From Sphingomonas sp. CROZ-RG-20F-R02-07 (lineage in GTDB: Bacteria > Pseudomonadota > Alphaproteobacteria > Sphingomonadales > Sphingomonadaceae): a DNA stretch of 64,000 nucleotides. The notes under the pieces were generated by a model. That model saw nothing but the letters and a program-made list of their open reading frames with translations. It did not search any database and was not told where the DNA came from. Position 1 is the stretch's first letter. Every line of letters starts with the position of its first letter. The position numbers and the translations under genes were made by a program. The stretch spans positions 620,001 through 684,000 of the forward strand of contig NZ_JAKNQJ010000001.1 of the NCBI RefSeq assembly GCF_022662335.1. The letters run 5' to 3'. This document shows, one piece after another, positions 8,582 through 16,539 of the stretch.

Positions 8582-9316
8582 ATGGAAATTGCCGCGATCC
8601 TGCTGGAACAACTCCCTCCCGCTTTTCGGCAGCTCGCAAGCCTCGCGCCGTTGGACGCCACGGATCTGAAGGCACTGGAGGCTGCGGCGCACGCTCCCCG
8701 AGCGGCACCCGCGAAGCGCGATTTCACGGCAAGCCTCGCCGCCGCGACCGGCCCCGTCCTCATCCTCGATGGATGGGCTTTGCGTGCCTGCCTGCTGTCC
8801 GATGGCCGACGGCAGATCACCGAGCTGTTTCTGCCCGGCGACATCATATCGAGCCACCCCACCGATCAGTGCTCGTCGGATAGCATAGGCGCGATCACGG
8901 CGGTAACGTGGTGCTCGCTCCATGCCGCCAGCGTCGCGCCAGGAACGGGGTTGAACAAAGCGCTTTCGGCCGTTGAAGTGATCAAGGAGCAATCTCTGCG
9001 CAGGCACATTGTTCGCCTCGGCCGGCTAGACGCGCTGGGCCGATTAGCCGACTGGCTGCTGGAGCTTCACGCGCGGCTCGGCACAGCCGGACTGAGCGCG
9101 GGCAACACGATGCACCTGCCACTGACGCAGGAAATGATCGGGGACGCGCTGGGCCTGACTAGCGTTCACGTCAATCGGACACTCGGCGCCCTCCGGCGCG
9201 AGGGCCTGATCGAGGTGCAGGCCGGACGGGCGATCATCCTGAACGCGGACCGTTGCCGTGCGATGGTCGGCTTGACACCTTCGGGCCCGTGGACGCGGAG
9301 CCGTCGAGGTACGTAA
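8582..9316 (+). CDS. Crp/Fnr family transcriptional regulator
   Basis: A 244-residue regulator. Residues about 20-145 form the cyclic-nucleotide-binding-like barrel (VLILDGWALRACLLSDGRRQ, ITELFLPGDII). A long dimerisation helix follows, then a winged helix at about 165-235 with LTQEMIGDALGLTSVHVNRT as recognition region and LRREGLIEV. No N-terminal Cys cluster is seen, so it is unlikely to be an iron-sulphur Fnr. It lies 14 bases behind the short HWE kinase, in the same direction, and is probably cotranscribed. Such Crp-like genes commonly accompany HWE kinases in sphingomonads; ligand and targets are unknown. Confidence 0.88.
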   Translation: MEIAAILLEQLPPAFRQLASLAPLDATDLKALEAAAHAPRAAPAKRDFTASLAAATGPVLILDGWALRACLLSDGRRQITELFLPGDIISSHPTDQCSSDSIGAITAVTWCSLHAASVAPGTGLNKALSAVEVIKEQSLRRHIVRLGRLDALGRLADWLLELHARLGTAGLSAGNTMHLPLTQEMIGDALGLTSVHVNRTLGALRREGLIEVQAGRAIILNADRCRAMVGLTPSGPWTRSRRGT

Positions 9317-9318
9317 CC

Positions 9319-9597
9319 GGTGCCCGGCGAACCTACGTGGCGGTGGAGTTCCCGGATGCCCAGGTGGAGGAGATTGGTTCCAGCGTACGGCAGTGCCTGA
9401 CTGCACTGCGCGAGCTGGCGTGCGTCGCACCCACTGAATTCCACTTCGCGGACGTCTACAACCGGAGCGGCTCCTAGACGGGGGTTCAAGCCGGCCGCAA
9501 CCTCGCCGTCTTCGGGTTCTTCCCCGAAATCTATGGTCGCTATCGCTGGAAAGTTCACCTCCTGTCCCTTTCTGAACGCGGATTTAGACGACGATGA
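9319..9597 (+). pseudogene. DUF3800-like gene remnant with in-frame stop
   Basis: Reading from 9319 gives TYVAVEFPDAQVEEI, then APTEFHFADVYNRSGS, then a TAG stop at 9475-9477. The same frame continues as TGVQAGRNLAVFGFFPEIYG and RYRWKVHLLSLSERG. This matches the DUF3800 pattern (tEFHF-D-Y-R-G-W followed by an F-x-x-I-Y-x-x-Y-R-W-x-V segment). Trp is expected where TAG stands, so one TGG-to-TAG change explains the break. The N-terminal DESG motif and the C-terminal half are missing. DUF3800 genes often lie on mobile elements, so this supports an accessory origin for the region. Confidence 0.65.
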
Positions 9598-9644
9598 AGA
9601 GAGTATCGGTCTAGGCACGGCTCCTTCTCCATCGAGGCGACTAC

Positions 9645-10913
9645 ATGCGTGTCATTCTGCTTTGGACGGCCATCGGTGCGATGCTCGTTCCAATCGCCGC
9701 GCAGGCCCAGACCGGTCCCGCGATATCGCTCGACGCATTGGCGGCCGACGTGGTGGCCAACAATCCCGAACGGCGCTTCTACCAGAAGCAGATTGACACG
9801 GCCGGTGTCGCACGCGCGGCCGCCGGCCGCCTGGCCGATCCCGAGGTCGTCGTCGAATTCGGTGAACGGAAGATCACCGATCCGGTGTCGGGCGTGCGAA
9901 CGGGCGACGCGCCGGCCTACGCCGCGTCGGTGGTCCAACCGATCGAGTTCGGGGGACGGATCGCGCTTCGGCGCGCCATCGCCGAGCGACAGCTCGACCT
10001 CGCGCGCATCGGCCTCGCTCAGTTCGACGCCACGCTGGCGGCGCGTGCCCGGTCTCTCGGCTACCAGCTGTTCGCCGCCGACGAGAAGGCGCAAGCGGCA
10101 CGCGAGGTCGCCGCGAGAATGCGCGACCTCGCCAGGGTGATCGTCAGCCGCGATCTCGCCGGTCCAGCGCCGACGCTGGAGGCGGCCTCTCTGCAAGCGC
10201 AGGCGATCACCGCCGAGCGCGACGCGGCAAGCGCGGACGCACAAGCCAACTCGTCGCTGTATGAACTCAACCAACTTCGCGGTGCGCCCTTCGCGGCCCG
10301 CATCCGCGTCATCCGGCCCGACATGGCCTTGCCCGCACTCCCGCCGGCCACCGTGGTCGCGACGCGGGTCGAGGCCGGCAACTTCGAACTGCGCGCGCTT
10401 CGCGTCCAATTCGAGCAGCAAGGGCTGCGCGTCGATCTCGCGCGCAAGGCGCGCATTCCGATCGTGTCGGTCGGACCCTATTACGACCGCAGCCGGGCCG
10501 ATGGCCAGACCAACTATGGCTTGCGCCTCTCGACGACGCTGCCGGTCTGGAACCGGCAGGCGGTGCAGGTCGCGGAGGAGCAGGGCCGGCAGGCGCAAGC
10601 GGATGCGACGCTCATCGAGGCGCAGCGCCGGATCGAACGCGAGACATACGATCAAACCGCACAGTACGAAGCGAAGCGCATCGTGCTCGGCCAGTGGAGC
10701 GGAGACACGCCGCAGCGGTTCGCCGAAGCGGCCCGGGAAGCCGACCGCAACTTCCGCCTGGGAGCCATCCCGCTCGCGACCTACACCCAGATACAATCGT
10801 CCTATCTGAGTGCCCTCACCGCCGTGCTCGATACGAGACGCGAGGCGCTGGAAGCGCTGCTCGGTCTACGCGCGCTGGCTGGGGGCAGCCTCGACGGGCA
10901 CGGTTCGCGATGA
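9645..10913 (+). CDS. outer-membrane efflux protein (TolC/CzcC family)
   Basis: A 422-residue protein with a cleavable signal peptide (MRVILLWTAIGAMLVPIAAQAQ). The remainder is two related coiled-coil and strand halves typical of outer-membrane factors: QPIEFGGRIALRRAIAERQ is the conserved CzcC-type segment and TLPVWNRQAVQVAEEQGR its second-half counterpart. Length matches CzcC (about 420). It forms the outer-membrane channel of a tripartite metal or drug exporter. Its stop overlaps the start of the RND pump by four bases (ATGA), so the two are translationally coupled. The adaptor gene normally found between them is absent. Confidence 0.92.
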   Translation: MRVILLWTAIGAMLVPIAAQAQTGPAISLDALAADVVANNPERRFYQKQIDTAGVARAAAGRLADPEVVVEFGERKITDPVSGVRTGDAPAYAASVVQPIEFGGRIALRRAIAERQLDLARIGLAQFDATLAARARSLGYQLFAADEKAQAAREVAARMRDLARVIVSRDLAGPAPTLEAASLQAQAITAERDAASADAQANSSLYELNQLRGAPFAARIRVIRPDMALPALPPATVVATRVEAGNFELRALRVQFEQQGLRVDLARKARIPIVSVGPYYDRSRADGQTNYGLRLSTTLPVWNRQAVQVAEEQGRQAQADATLIEAQRRIERETYDQTAQYEAKRIVLGQWSGDTPQRFAEAAREADRNFRLGAIPLATYTQIQSSYLSALTAVLDTRREALEALLGLRALAGGSLDGHGSR

Positions 10914-13900
10914 TCGGTGGTCTCGTCGACTGGGCGACCCGCGCGCGCGGGGTCGTGCTGCTGATGCTTGCGCTGCTGCTCTGCGCCGGGGGGTACGCGC
11001 TCTACTCGCTGCCGATGGAGGCCGTGCCCGACATCACGGGCGTGCAGGTCGAGGTCAACACGCCGGTGCCGGCCATGCCGCCCGACGTCATCGAACAGCG
11101 GATCACGATCCCGCTCGAGCGGGGCATGATGGGCGTGCCGGGCATGACCAAGATGCGCTCGCTGACCAAGTTCGGCCTGTCGCAGCTGACGCTCGAGTTC
11201 AAGGACGGCACCGACGACCTGCGCGCACGCGCGCTCGTGTCCGAGCGGCTGCAGCAGCTGGCGGGATCGCTGTCGTTCGGCGCGCAGCCGACGATGACGC
11301 CGATCTCGCCGGGCCTGGGTGAGATCTTCTACTACACGCTCGACTGGGCGCCGGGAGCCAAATCCCGCCCCGCCGATCCGCAGGAGGCGCTGGAGGAGCT
11401 CTACGAGACCCAGGAATACGGCGTGAAGATCGCGCTCCGCAAGGTCCCGGGCGTCGCGGAGGTCAACAGCAACGGCGGTTTGGAGGCGCAGTATCTGATC
11501 CAGCCGCGTCCCGACCGTTTGGCGGCATCGGGTATGACCTTCGACGAGCTGGCCAAGCGGGTCGGCGAGAACGTGCAGGATACTGGCGGCGGCATGATCT
11601 CGCGCGGGGCCGACCGGTTGACGGTTCGCACCACCGGCCATGTCGCGACCGTGCCTCAGATCGCCGCGCTGCCGGTCAAGTTCGCCGACGGCGTACGCCC
11701 GATGACGGTCGCCGATCTGGCGACCGTCGACATGGGTTCGCGCATCCGCATGGGGGCCGCTTCGTCCAACGGCCATCAGGTCGTGCTCGGCACGGTGATG
11801 ATGCTGGTGGGGGCGAACAGTCGCGATGTCGCGAACCGCGTGTCGGCCGCGCTACCGGCGATCCGGCAGGCGCTGCCGCCGGGAATGCGCCTGAACGTCG
11901 CCTACAGCCGGGCGACGCTCGTCGACGCGACCGTCGGCACCGTTCGGGACAATCTTTCCATCGGCGCGCTGCTGGTGTGCCTCGTCCTGCTCTTCGTTCT
12001 GGGCAGCTGGCGCGCCGCGCTGCTCGTCGCCATCGTCATCCCGACCGCATTTCTCTTCGCCGTCGGCGGCATGCGCATCGCGGGGGTGTCGGGCAATCTG
12101 ATGAGCCTGGGCGCACTGGATTTCGGGATGATCGTCGACGGCGCGATCGTCATCGTCGAGAACTCGCTCCGGCTGATGGCTTTGCGCCGCGCGGACAGGG
12201 GCGAAGACCTCGACGCCGAGGAACGCCGCCGCGCCGTCGTCGACGCATCGAAGGAGGTCGTGGGGCCGATGGTGTTCGGCGTCGTCATCATCACGCTCGT
12301 CTACGTCCCCATCCTCTCGCTCACCGGGGTGGAGGGCAAGACGTTCCACCCGATGGCGATCACGGTGATGCTCGCGCTGGTCGGCGCGCTGCTCATGGCA
12401 CTGACGCTCGTGCCGATGCTGACGGCGTGGGTGCTGCGACCGACCGGACAGATCGACGAGCCCGACAGCAAGAGCTGGGTGATCCGCCGGGCGACGGCCA
12501 TCTACCGCCCGGCGCTCGACTTCGCTCTTGCGCACACCTTGCTGATCGCCGGTGTGGCCCTGGCGCTGGCGCTCGGAGCAGGCTTCCTGTTCTCCGGCCT
12601 GGGCGCGGAGTTCGTGCCGAAGCTCGACGAGGGCTCGATCGCGACGATGGTGTACAAGCCGGTCAATATGAGCCTGGCAGACTCGCTTGCCACCGAACTC
12701 AAGAGCGAACGCGTCATCATGCGGCGCTTTCCGGCGGTCACCACGACCTTCTCGCGCATCGGCACGAGCGAGGTCGCGACCGACCCGATGCCGCCGAACC
12801 AGAACGACCTGTACATCTTCTACAAGCCCAAGGATCAATGGCCCAAGGGCGACGGCCAGCCGAAGGACAAGCAGGCCTTGATAAAAGGCATTCAGGATGT
12901 CCTGGACAAGCAGGTGCCGGGGCAGACGTTCGAATTCTCGCAGCCGATCGAGACGCGCTTCAACGAGATGCTGCAGGGGACTCGGTCCGACGTAGCGGTC
13001 AAGATCTTCGGCCAGGATTATGACAGGCTGGACAAGTTGACCGACCAGATCTCGGCCGTCCTCAGCAAACAGCCTGGCGTCGACAGCGTCGAGCCCGAGA
13101 CGCACGGCCGCGTCGACACCCTGTCCATCGTTCTCGATCGGGCCGCGCTCGTGCGATACAACCTGTCGGTGCAGGCGGTGAACGACGCGGTGAACGCCGC
13201 GCTGGCGGGCCAGACGGTCGGATCGCTGTTCAGCGAAGGGCATAGTCATGACGTCGTGGTTCGGATGACCGAGCCCGAGCGCGCCAGCGACACCGCCATT
13301 CTGCAGCTGCCGATCCGGGTGGGCACGGATGGGCTGATCCCGCTCGGCCGAGTGGCGTCGCTGAAGGTCGAGAAGACGGTCGATCCCATCATGCGCGACG
13401 ATTCGGACCGGCGAACCTCGCTGATGGTCAGCCTCGGCCAGAACGACGTCGAGGGGTTCGTGAACAAGGCCAAGGCGCAGCTGGCCAGGCAGGTGAAGAT
13501 GCCCGAGGGTTACCGCGTCGAGTTCCAGGGACAGTTCCAGAATCTGGAGACCGCCCGCGCGCGCCTGGCGCTCGTCGTACCCGCCGCGCTCGCGTTCATC
13601 TTCGTCCTGGTGGTCTTCGCCCTGGGCAGCTGGCGGCAGGCGGCCATCGTCTTCACCGGTATCCCGTTCGCCGTCACCGGCGGCGTCTACGCGCTGGTTC
13701 TTCGCGGCATGCCGTTCAGCATCACGGCGGCGATCGGCTTCATCGCGCTGCTCGGCGTCGCGATGCTGAACGGCCTCGTTCTGCTGTCGCACTTCAACAT
13801 GCTGCGCGAGGATGGCCAGGATCTCGATGACGCGGTTCATCACGGCGCGCTCGATCGGCTTCGTCCGGTGCTGGCCACCGCGCTCGTGGCGAGCATCGGC

Positions 13901-14068
13901 TTCATTCCCATGGCGATAGCGAGCGGCCCCGGCGCGGAGGTGCAACGGCCGCTCGCAACCGTCGTGATCGGTGGCATCGTCACGTCGACCCTGCTGACGT
14001 TGATGCTGCTGCCGTCCCTCTATGCATGGGTCGAACGTCGGAAAGAGCGCAGGGAATCGTCGCGGTGA
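10910..14068 (+). CDS. heavy-metal RND efflux pump (CzcA/CusA family)
   Basis: A 1052-residue inner-membrane proton antiporter of the HME subfamily. The N-terminal helix is followed by PMEAVPDITGVQVEVNT, a hallmark of CzcA/CusA proteins. Transmembrane helix 4 carries the proton-relay signature LDFGMIVDGAIVIVEN, with Asp, Asp and Glu in the CzcA positions, as distinct from multidrug AcrB types. Twelve helices and two large periplasmic loops are present and the length is normal (about 1040-1060). The start at 10910 overlaps the upstream stop. Metal is not assignable: the usual Cus Met triad was not located with certainty. The downstream two-component genes fit metal-responsive control. Confidence 0.92.
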   Translation: MIGGLVDWATRARGVVLLMLALLLCAGGYALYSLPMEAVPDITGVQVEVNTPVPAMPPDVIEQRITIPLERGMMGVPGMTKMRSLTKFGLSQLTLEFKDGTDDLRARALVSERLQQLAGSLSFGAQPTMTPISPGLGEIFYYTLDWAPGAKSRPADPQEALEELYETQEYGVKIALRKVPGVAEVNSNGGLEAQYLIQPRPDRLAASGMTFDELAKRVGENVQDTGGGMISRGADRLTVRTTGHVATVPQIAALPVKFADGVRPMTVADLATVDMGSRIRMGAASSNGHQVVLGTVMMLVGANSRDVANRVSAALPAIRQALPPGMRLNVAYSRATLVDATVGTVRDNLSIGALLVCLVLLFVLGSWRAALLVAIVIPTAFLFAVGGMRIAGVSGNLMSLGALDFGMIVDGAIVIVENSLRLMALRRADRGEDLDAEERRRAVVDASKEVVGPMVFGVVIITLVYVPILSLTGVEGKTFHPMAITVMLALVGALLMALTLVPMLTAWVLRPTGQIDEPDSKSWVIRRATAIYRPALDFALAHTLLIAGVALALALGAGFLFSGLGAEFVPKLDEGSIATMVYKPVNMSLADSLATELKSERVIMRRFPAVTTTFSRIGTSEVATDPMPPNQNDLYIFYKPKDQWPKGDGQPKDKQALIKGIQDVLDKQVPGQTFEFSQPIETRFNEMLQGTRSDVAVKIFGQDYDRLDKLTDQISAVLSKQPGVDSVEPETHGRVDTLSIVLDRAALVRYNLSVQAVNDAVNAALAGQTVGSLFSEGHSHDVVVRMTEPERASDTAILQLPIRVGTDGLIPLGRVASLKVEKTVDPIMRDDSDRRTSLMVSLGQNDVEGFVNKAKAQLARQVKMPEGYRVEFQGQFQNLETARARLALVVPAALAFIFVLVVFALGSWRQAAIVFTGIPFAVTGGVYALVLRGMPFSITAAIGFIALLGVAMLNGLVLLSHFNMLREDGQDLDDAVHHGALDRLRPVLATALVASIGFIPMAIASGPGAEVQRPLATVVIGGIVTSTLLTLMLLPSLYAWVERRKERRESSR

Positions 14069-14132
14069 TGGTCCGGCCCGAAGAGGAACCACCCCTCGCC
14101 TGCCGTTCTCGCCGGTTGCGGGCAAACCACTG

Positions 14133-14810
14133 ATGGCGCACATCCTGTTGATCGAGGACGACCCCGGAACCGCTGAGGAGATCATGCTCGAGCTTGCGCG
14201 AGAAGGCCATCGCACATCTCACCATATGTCTCTCGGCGGAGGCGCCGCGGTCATGCAGGACCAGACGGTCGACCTGATGATCGTCGACCGCCAGTTGCCC
14301 GATGGCGAGGGGCTCGACCTGATTTCCAGGCTGCGTGGCGAGGGTCGGCGGACGCCGGCGCTGGTGCTGAGCGCGCTCGGCACGCTCGACGATCGCGTCC
14401 GCGGCCTGCGTGCGGGTGGAGACGACTATCTTCCGAAGCCATTCGCGCTCGTCGAACTCGTGGCGCGCGTGCAGGCGCTGCTTCGCCGCCCGGACGATGC
14501 CCGTGTCACCCGACTGATCGTCGGACCGCTCATCCTCGACTTGCTTGAGGGCACCGCCACCCGCACCGAGCGACCGCTCGATCTGCTTCCACGCGAGCTG
14601 AAACTGCTCGATTACATGGCGCGCCGGCCGGGGCAGGTCGTCACGCGCTCGATGCTGCTGCGCGACGTCTGGGGTTACACCTTCGAGCCCAACAGCAATG
14701 TCGTCGACGTCCATATGGGTCGGCTGCGACGCAAGGTCGACGCGGAGGGTGAAGCGCCGCTCCTGCGAAACGTGCGCGGCCAGGGCTATGTCTTCGATGT
14801 TCCGGTCTGA
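14133..14810 (+). CDS. OmpR-family response regulator, metal-efflux linked
   Basis: A 225-residue regulator. The receiver (1-115) has the acidic pair in LLIEDDPG, phospho-acceptor Asp52 in MIVDRQLPDGEG and Lys in DYLPKPFA. The winged-helix DNA-binding domain (about 130-225) has LLPRELKLLDYMARRPGQVV, NVVDVHMGRLRRKVD and RGQGYVF. The start at 14133 (MAHILLIED) is chosen because the longer in-frame extension reads as non-coding Pro/Arg-rich text. It begins 64 bases after the pump gene and overlaps the kinase gene by 14 bases. It probably activates the upstream efflux operon, as CzcR, CopR and CusR do. Confidence 0.92.
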   Translation: MAHILLIEDDPGTAEEIMLELAREGHRTSHHMSLGGGAAVMQDQTVDLMIVDRQLPDGEGLDLISRLRGEGRRTPALVLSALGTLDDRVRGLRAGGDDYLPKPFALVELVARVQALLRRPDDARVTRLIVGPLILDLLEGTATRTERPLDLLPRELKLLDYMARRPGQVVTRSMLLRDVWGYTFEPNSNVVDVHMGRLRRKVDAEGEAPLLRNVRGQGYVFDVPV

Positions 14811-16164
14811 TCCGATCGCGCGCTCGACATGGCGTTGGGGCGGTGCAATCGCTGCGCTTCTCATCGTCCAGTCGGTTCTTCTCGCCGGACTTTTCTGGTG
14901 GCTGGCACTCGACTCCCATGTCCGCGACGCCGAGGCAGATTTTCGCGCCGACTGCCGCTCGCTGGCCGGCATGCCAGCCGCGCACCGCATCGAAGAAGTG
15001 GAGGAGGCGCTGGGTCGCGACATCCACCGTCAGCGCTTTCTCGCGCTGTTCGATCGCGAAGGCCACCTCGTGGACGGAAACGTCGCGAAGCTGCCGGACG
15101 GGGCGCCGATCCACGGCTCGGCGGTGATGACGGTGGTCCCGACCCGGCTGCCGGGCAAACGGATCGACGTCGCACGGCTCGTCCTATGCCCCATGGGCGA
15201 TGGCGAACGTCTTTTGACCGGCGTCGATCTCGACGACGCCGAGCACGCCAACCAGATCGTCGAGCGCGCCCTCGCCATCGCGCTCATACCCGGGCTGCTC
15301 CTCGCGATGGCGTTCGGCCTGCTCGCCGGCACGCGCGCGGCGCGGCAGGTCGATGCGGTGCGGCAGCTCGCAAGCAAGATCATCGTCGGGGATCTCGACC
15401 AGCGCCTGCCGGTCGGCCGGCGCCCCGATAGCTTCGGCCTCCTGTGCGAGCAGATCAATCTCATGCTCGACCGACTGCAGCTGCTGATCGCGGAGGTCCG
15501 CGGCATCGGCGACGACATCGCCCACCAGCTGCGGACGCCGCTGACCAGACTGCGCGCGCGGCTCGAACGTGGCCTGCGAGACGCCGATGAGCTCGCCTCG
15601 TTTCGGGAGGTGGCCGACAATGCGCTGGCCGAGGTCGACGCGCTGCTCTCCGTGGTGGCGGCGCTGCTGCGCATCCGGGAGCTGGGCGACGACGCCCGCC
15701 GCAGTCGCTTCGGCGCCGTCGACCTCGCGCGTCTAGTCGAGGACGCCTGCGACCTGCACCGGCCGAGCGCCGAGGACCGCGGCATCGACCTGAGATGTGA
15801 AATCGAGGGCGCCCCCATGGTCGAAGGAGACGCGGATCTGCTGATCGAGGCGGTCTCCAACCTGCTCGACAACGCGTTGAAATTCGGTCCGCCCGCGGGA
15901 GAGGTCAAGCTGCTGCTGCGATGCATCGGACCCGCGCCCATCATCACGGTTGCCGATCAGGGCGAAGGCGTACCTCTGGCCGAACGTCCGCTCGTAACCC
16001 AGCGCTACTACCGCGCACGCCACGATCGCGCAGGCGCGGGCCTCGGCCTCAGCCTCGTCAAGGCGATCGCCGATCTGCACGGGTTCGGGCTCGCTTTCGC
16101 CGATCACGGCAGCGCCGTCTCGATCATTTGTTCGTCCGAGCCGTTCCAAACGAAATCTGAATGA
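14797..16164 (+). CDS. membrane sensor histidine kinase, metal-efflux linked
   Basis: A 455-residue kinase. One membrane helix lies near residues 14-36 (AIAALLIVQSVLLAGLFWWL), a periplasmic sensor segment of about 115 residues follows, and a second helix near 155-178 (ALIPGLLLAMAFGLLAG) leads into HAMP. The HisKA box is IAHQLRTPLTRLRARLERG (His243). The ATPase domain has NLLDNALKFGP, DQGEGVP and GAGLGLSLVKAI. The ATG at 14797 gives a normal short cytoplasmic lead. It pairs with the overlapping OmpR-type regulator. The ligand is probably a metal ion by operon context, but no His/Cys cluster stands out in the periplasmic part. Confidence 0.9.
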   Translation: MFRSDPIARSTWRWGGAIAALLIVQSVLLAGLFWWLALDSHVRDAEADFRADCRSLAGMPAAHRIEEVEEALGRDIHRQRFLALFDREGHLVDGNVAKLPDGAPIHGSAVMTVVPTRLPGKRIDVARLVLCPMGDGERLLTGVDLDDAEHANQIVERALAIALIPGLLLAMAFGLLAGTRAARQVDAVRQLASKIIVGDLDQRLPVGRRPDSFGLLCEQINLMLDRLQLLIAEVRGIGDDIAHQLRTPLTRLRARLERGLRDADELASFREVADNALAEVDALLSVVAALLRIRELGDDARRSRFGAVDLARLVEDACDLHRPSAEDRGIDLRCEIEGAPMVEGDADLLIEAVSNLLDNALKFGPPAGEVKLLLRCIGPAPIITVADQGEGVPLAERPLVTQRYYRARHDRAGAGLGLSLVKAIADLHGFGLAFADHGSAVSIICSSEPFQTKSE

Positions 16165-16539
16165 CCGCGCCTGGAAAAACCTGGGCCCCGAACAGCCGAG
16201 CCGCCGAGGGCGGTGCTTTGATGGGCGCTCCCGCGATCTGGCGTCCTTCGTCTCGGCCGCCAGGCAGGCCGATGGCCATGCCGAGACCTTCAGCGCGTGA
16301 CAACGGCGCTGACGTTCCGCCCATTCCTCTCTGTCGAAACTCTCGCTTAACATCGTCTGGCCGGCCCTTGGGAAGGTCGCTGATGCAAGCGCAGGAAAGC
16401 GGCTCGTTTGGGAAGAACAGAACGGGACCTGTTAATCGGCGGTTCCTTGATTCGAGCCCAAGTGCGGCCACCATTTCTTTCACTAAAGCCTGCCGCGCAC
16501 GTGTTGGGGATGTACTCCAGGCCCGTGCTGCGCGCTTGC
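16165..16539. other. intergenic region without a supported gene
   Basis: These 375 bases separate convergent genes. Frames on both strands are open for a while but show no family resemblance and poor codon periodicity. The only structure I find is the tRNA-like 3-prime half at 16431-16473. Base composition is less GC-rich than in the flanks. It may be the edge of an inserted segment. Confidence 0.5.
16431..16473 (+). other. tRNA-like 3-prime half, possible attachment-site remnant
   Basis: From GTT at 16431 the spacing matches tRNA positions 34-76. A T-stem CTTGA/CCAAG (four of five pairs) encloses the loop TTCGAGC at 16451-16457, then come a 7-base acceptor strand TGCGGCC, A73 and an encoded CCA at 16471-16473. 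The 5-prime part does not follow: the anticodon stem does not pair, and no D-arm or matching acceptor strand is in place. Integrases often recombine in the anticodon or T-arm of tRNA genes and leave such halves behind. A73 is unusual for a GTT anticodon, so tRNA identity is uncertain. Confidence 0.35.

Noticed and set aside
11852-14215. Long minus-strand frame opposite the RND pump
   Set aside because: Antisense shadow of the pump gene with low-complexity RHDDQ-rich text.
16431-16473. Complete tRNA-Asn gene
   Set aside because: No D-arm, no matching acceptor strand, broken anticodon stem, and A73 instead of the G73 expected for Asn.
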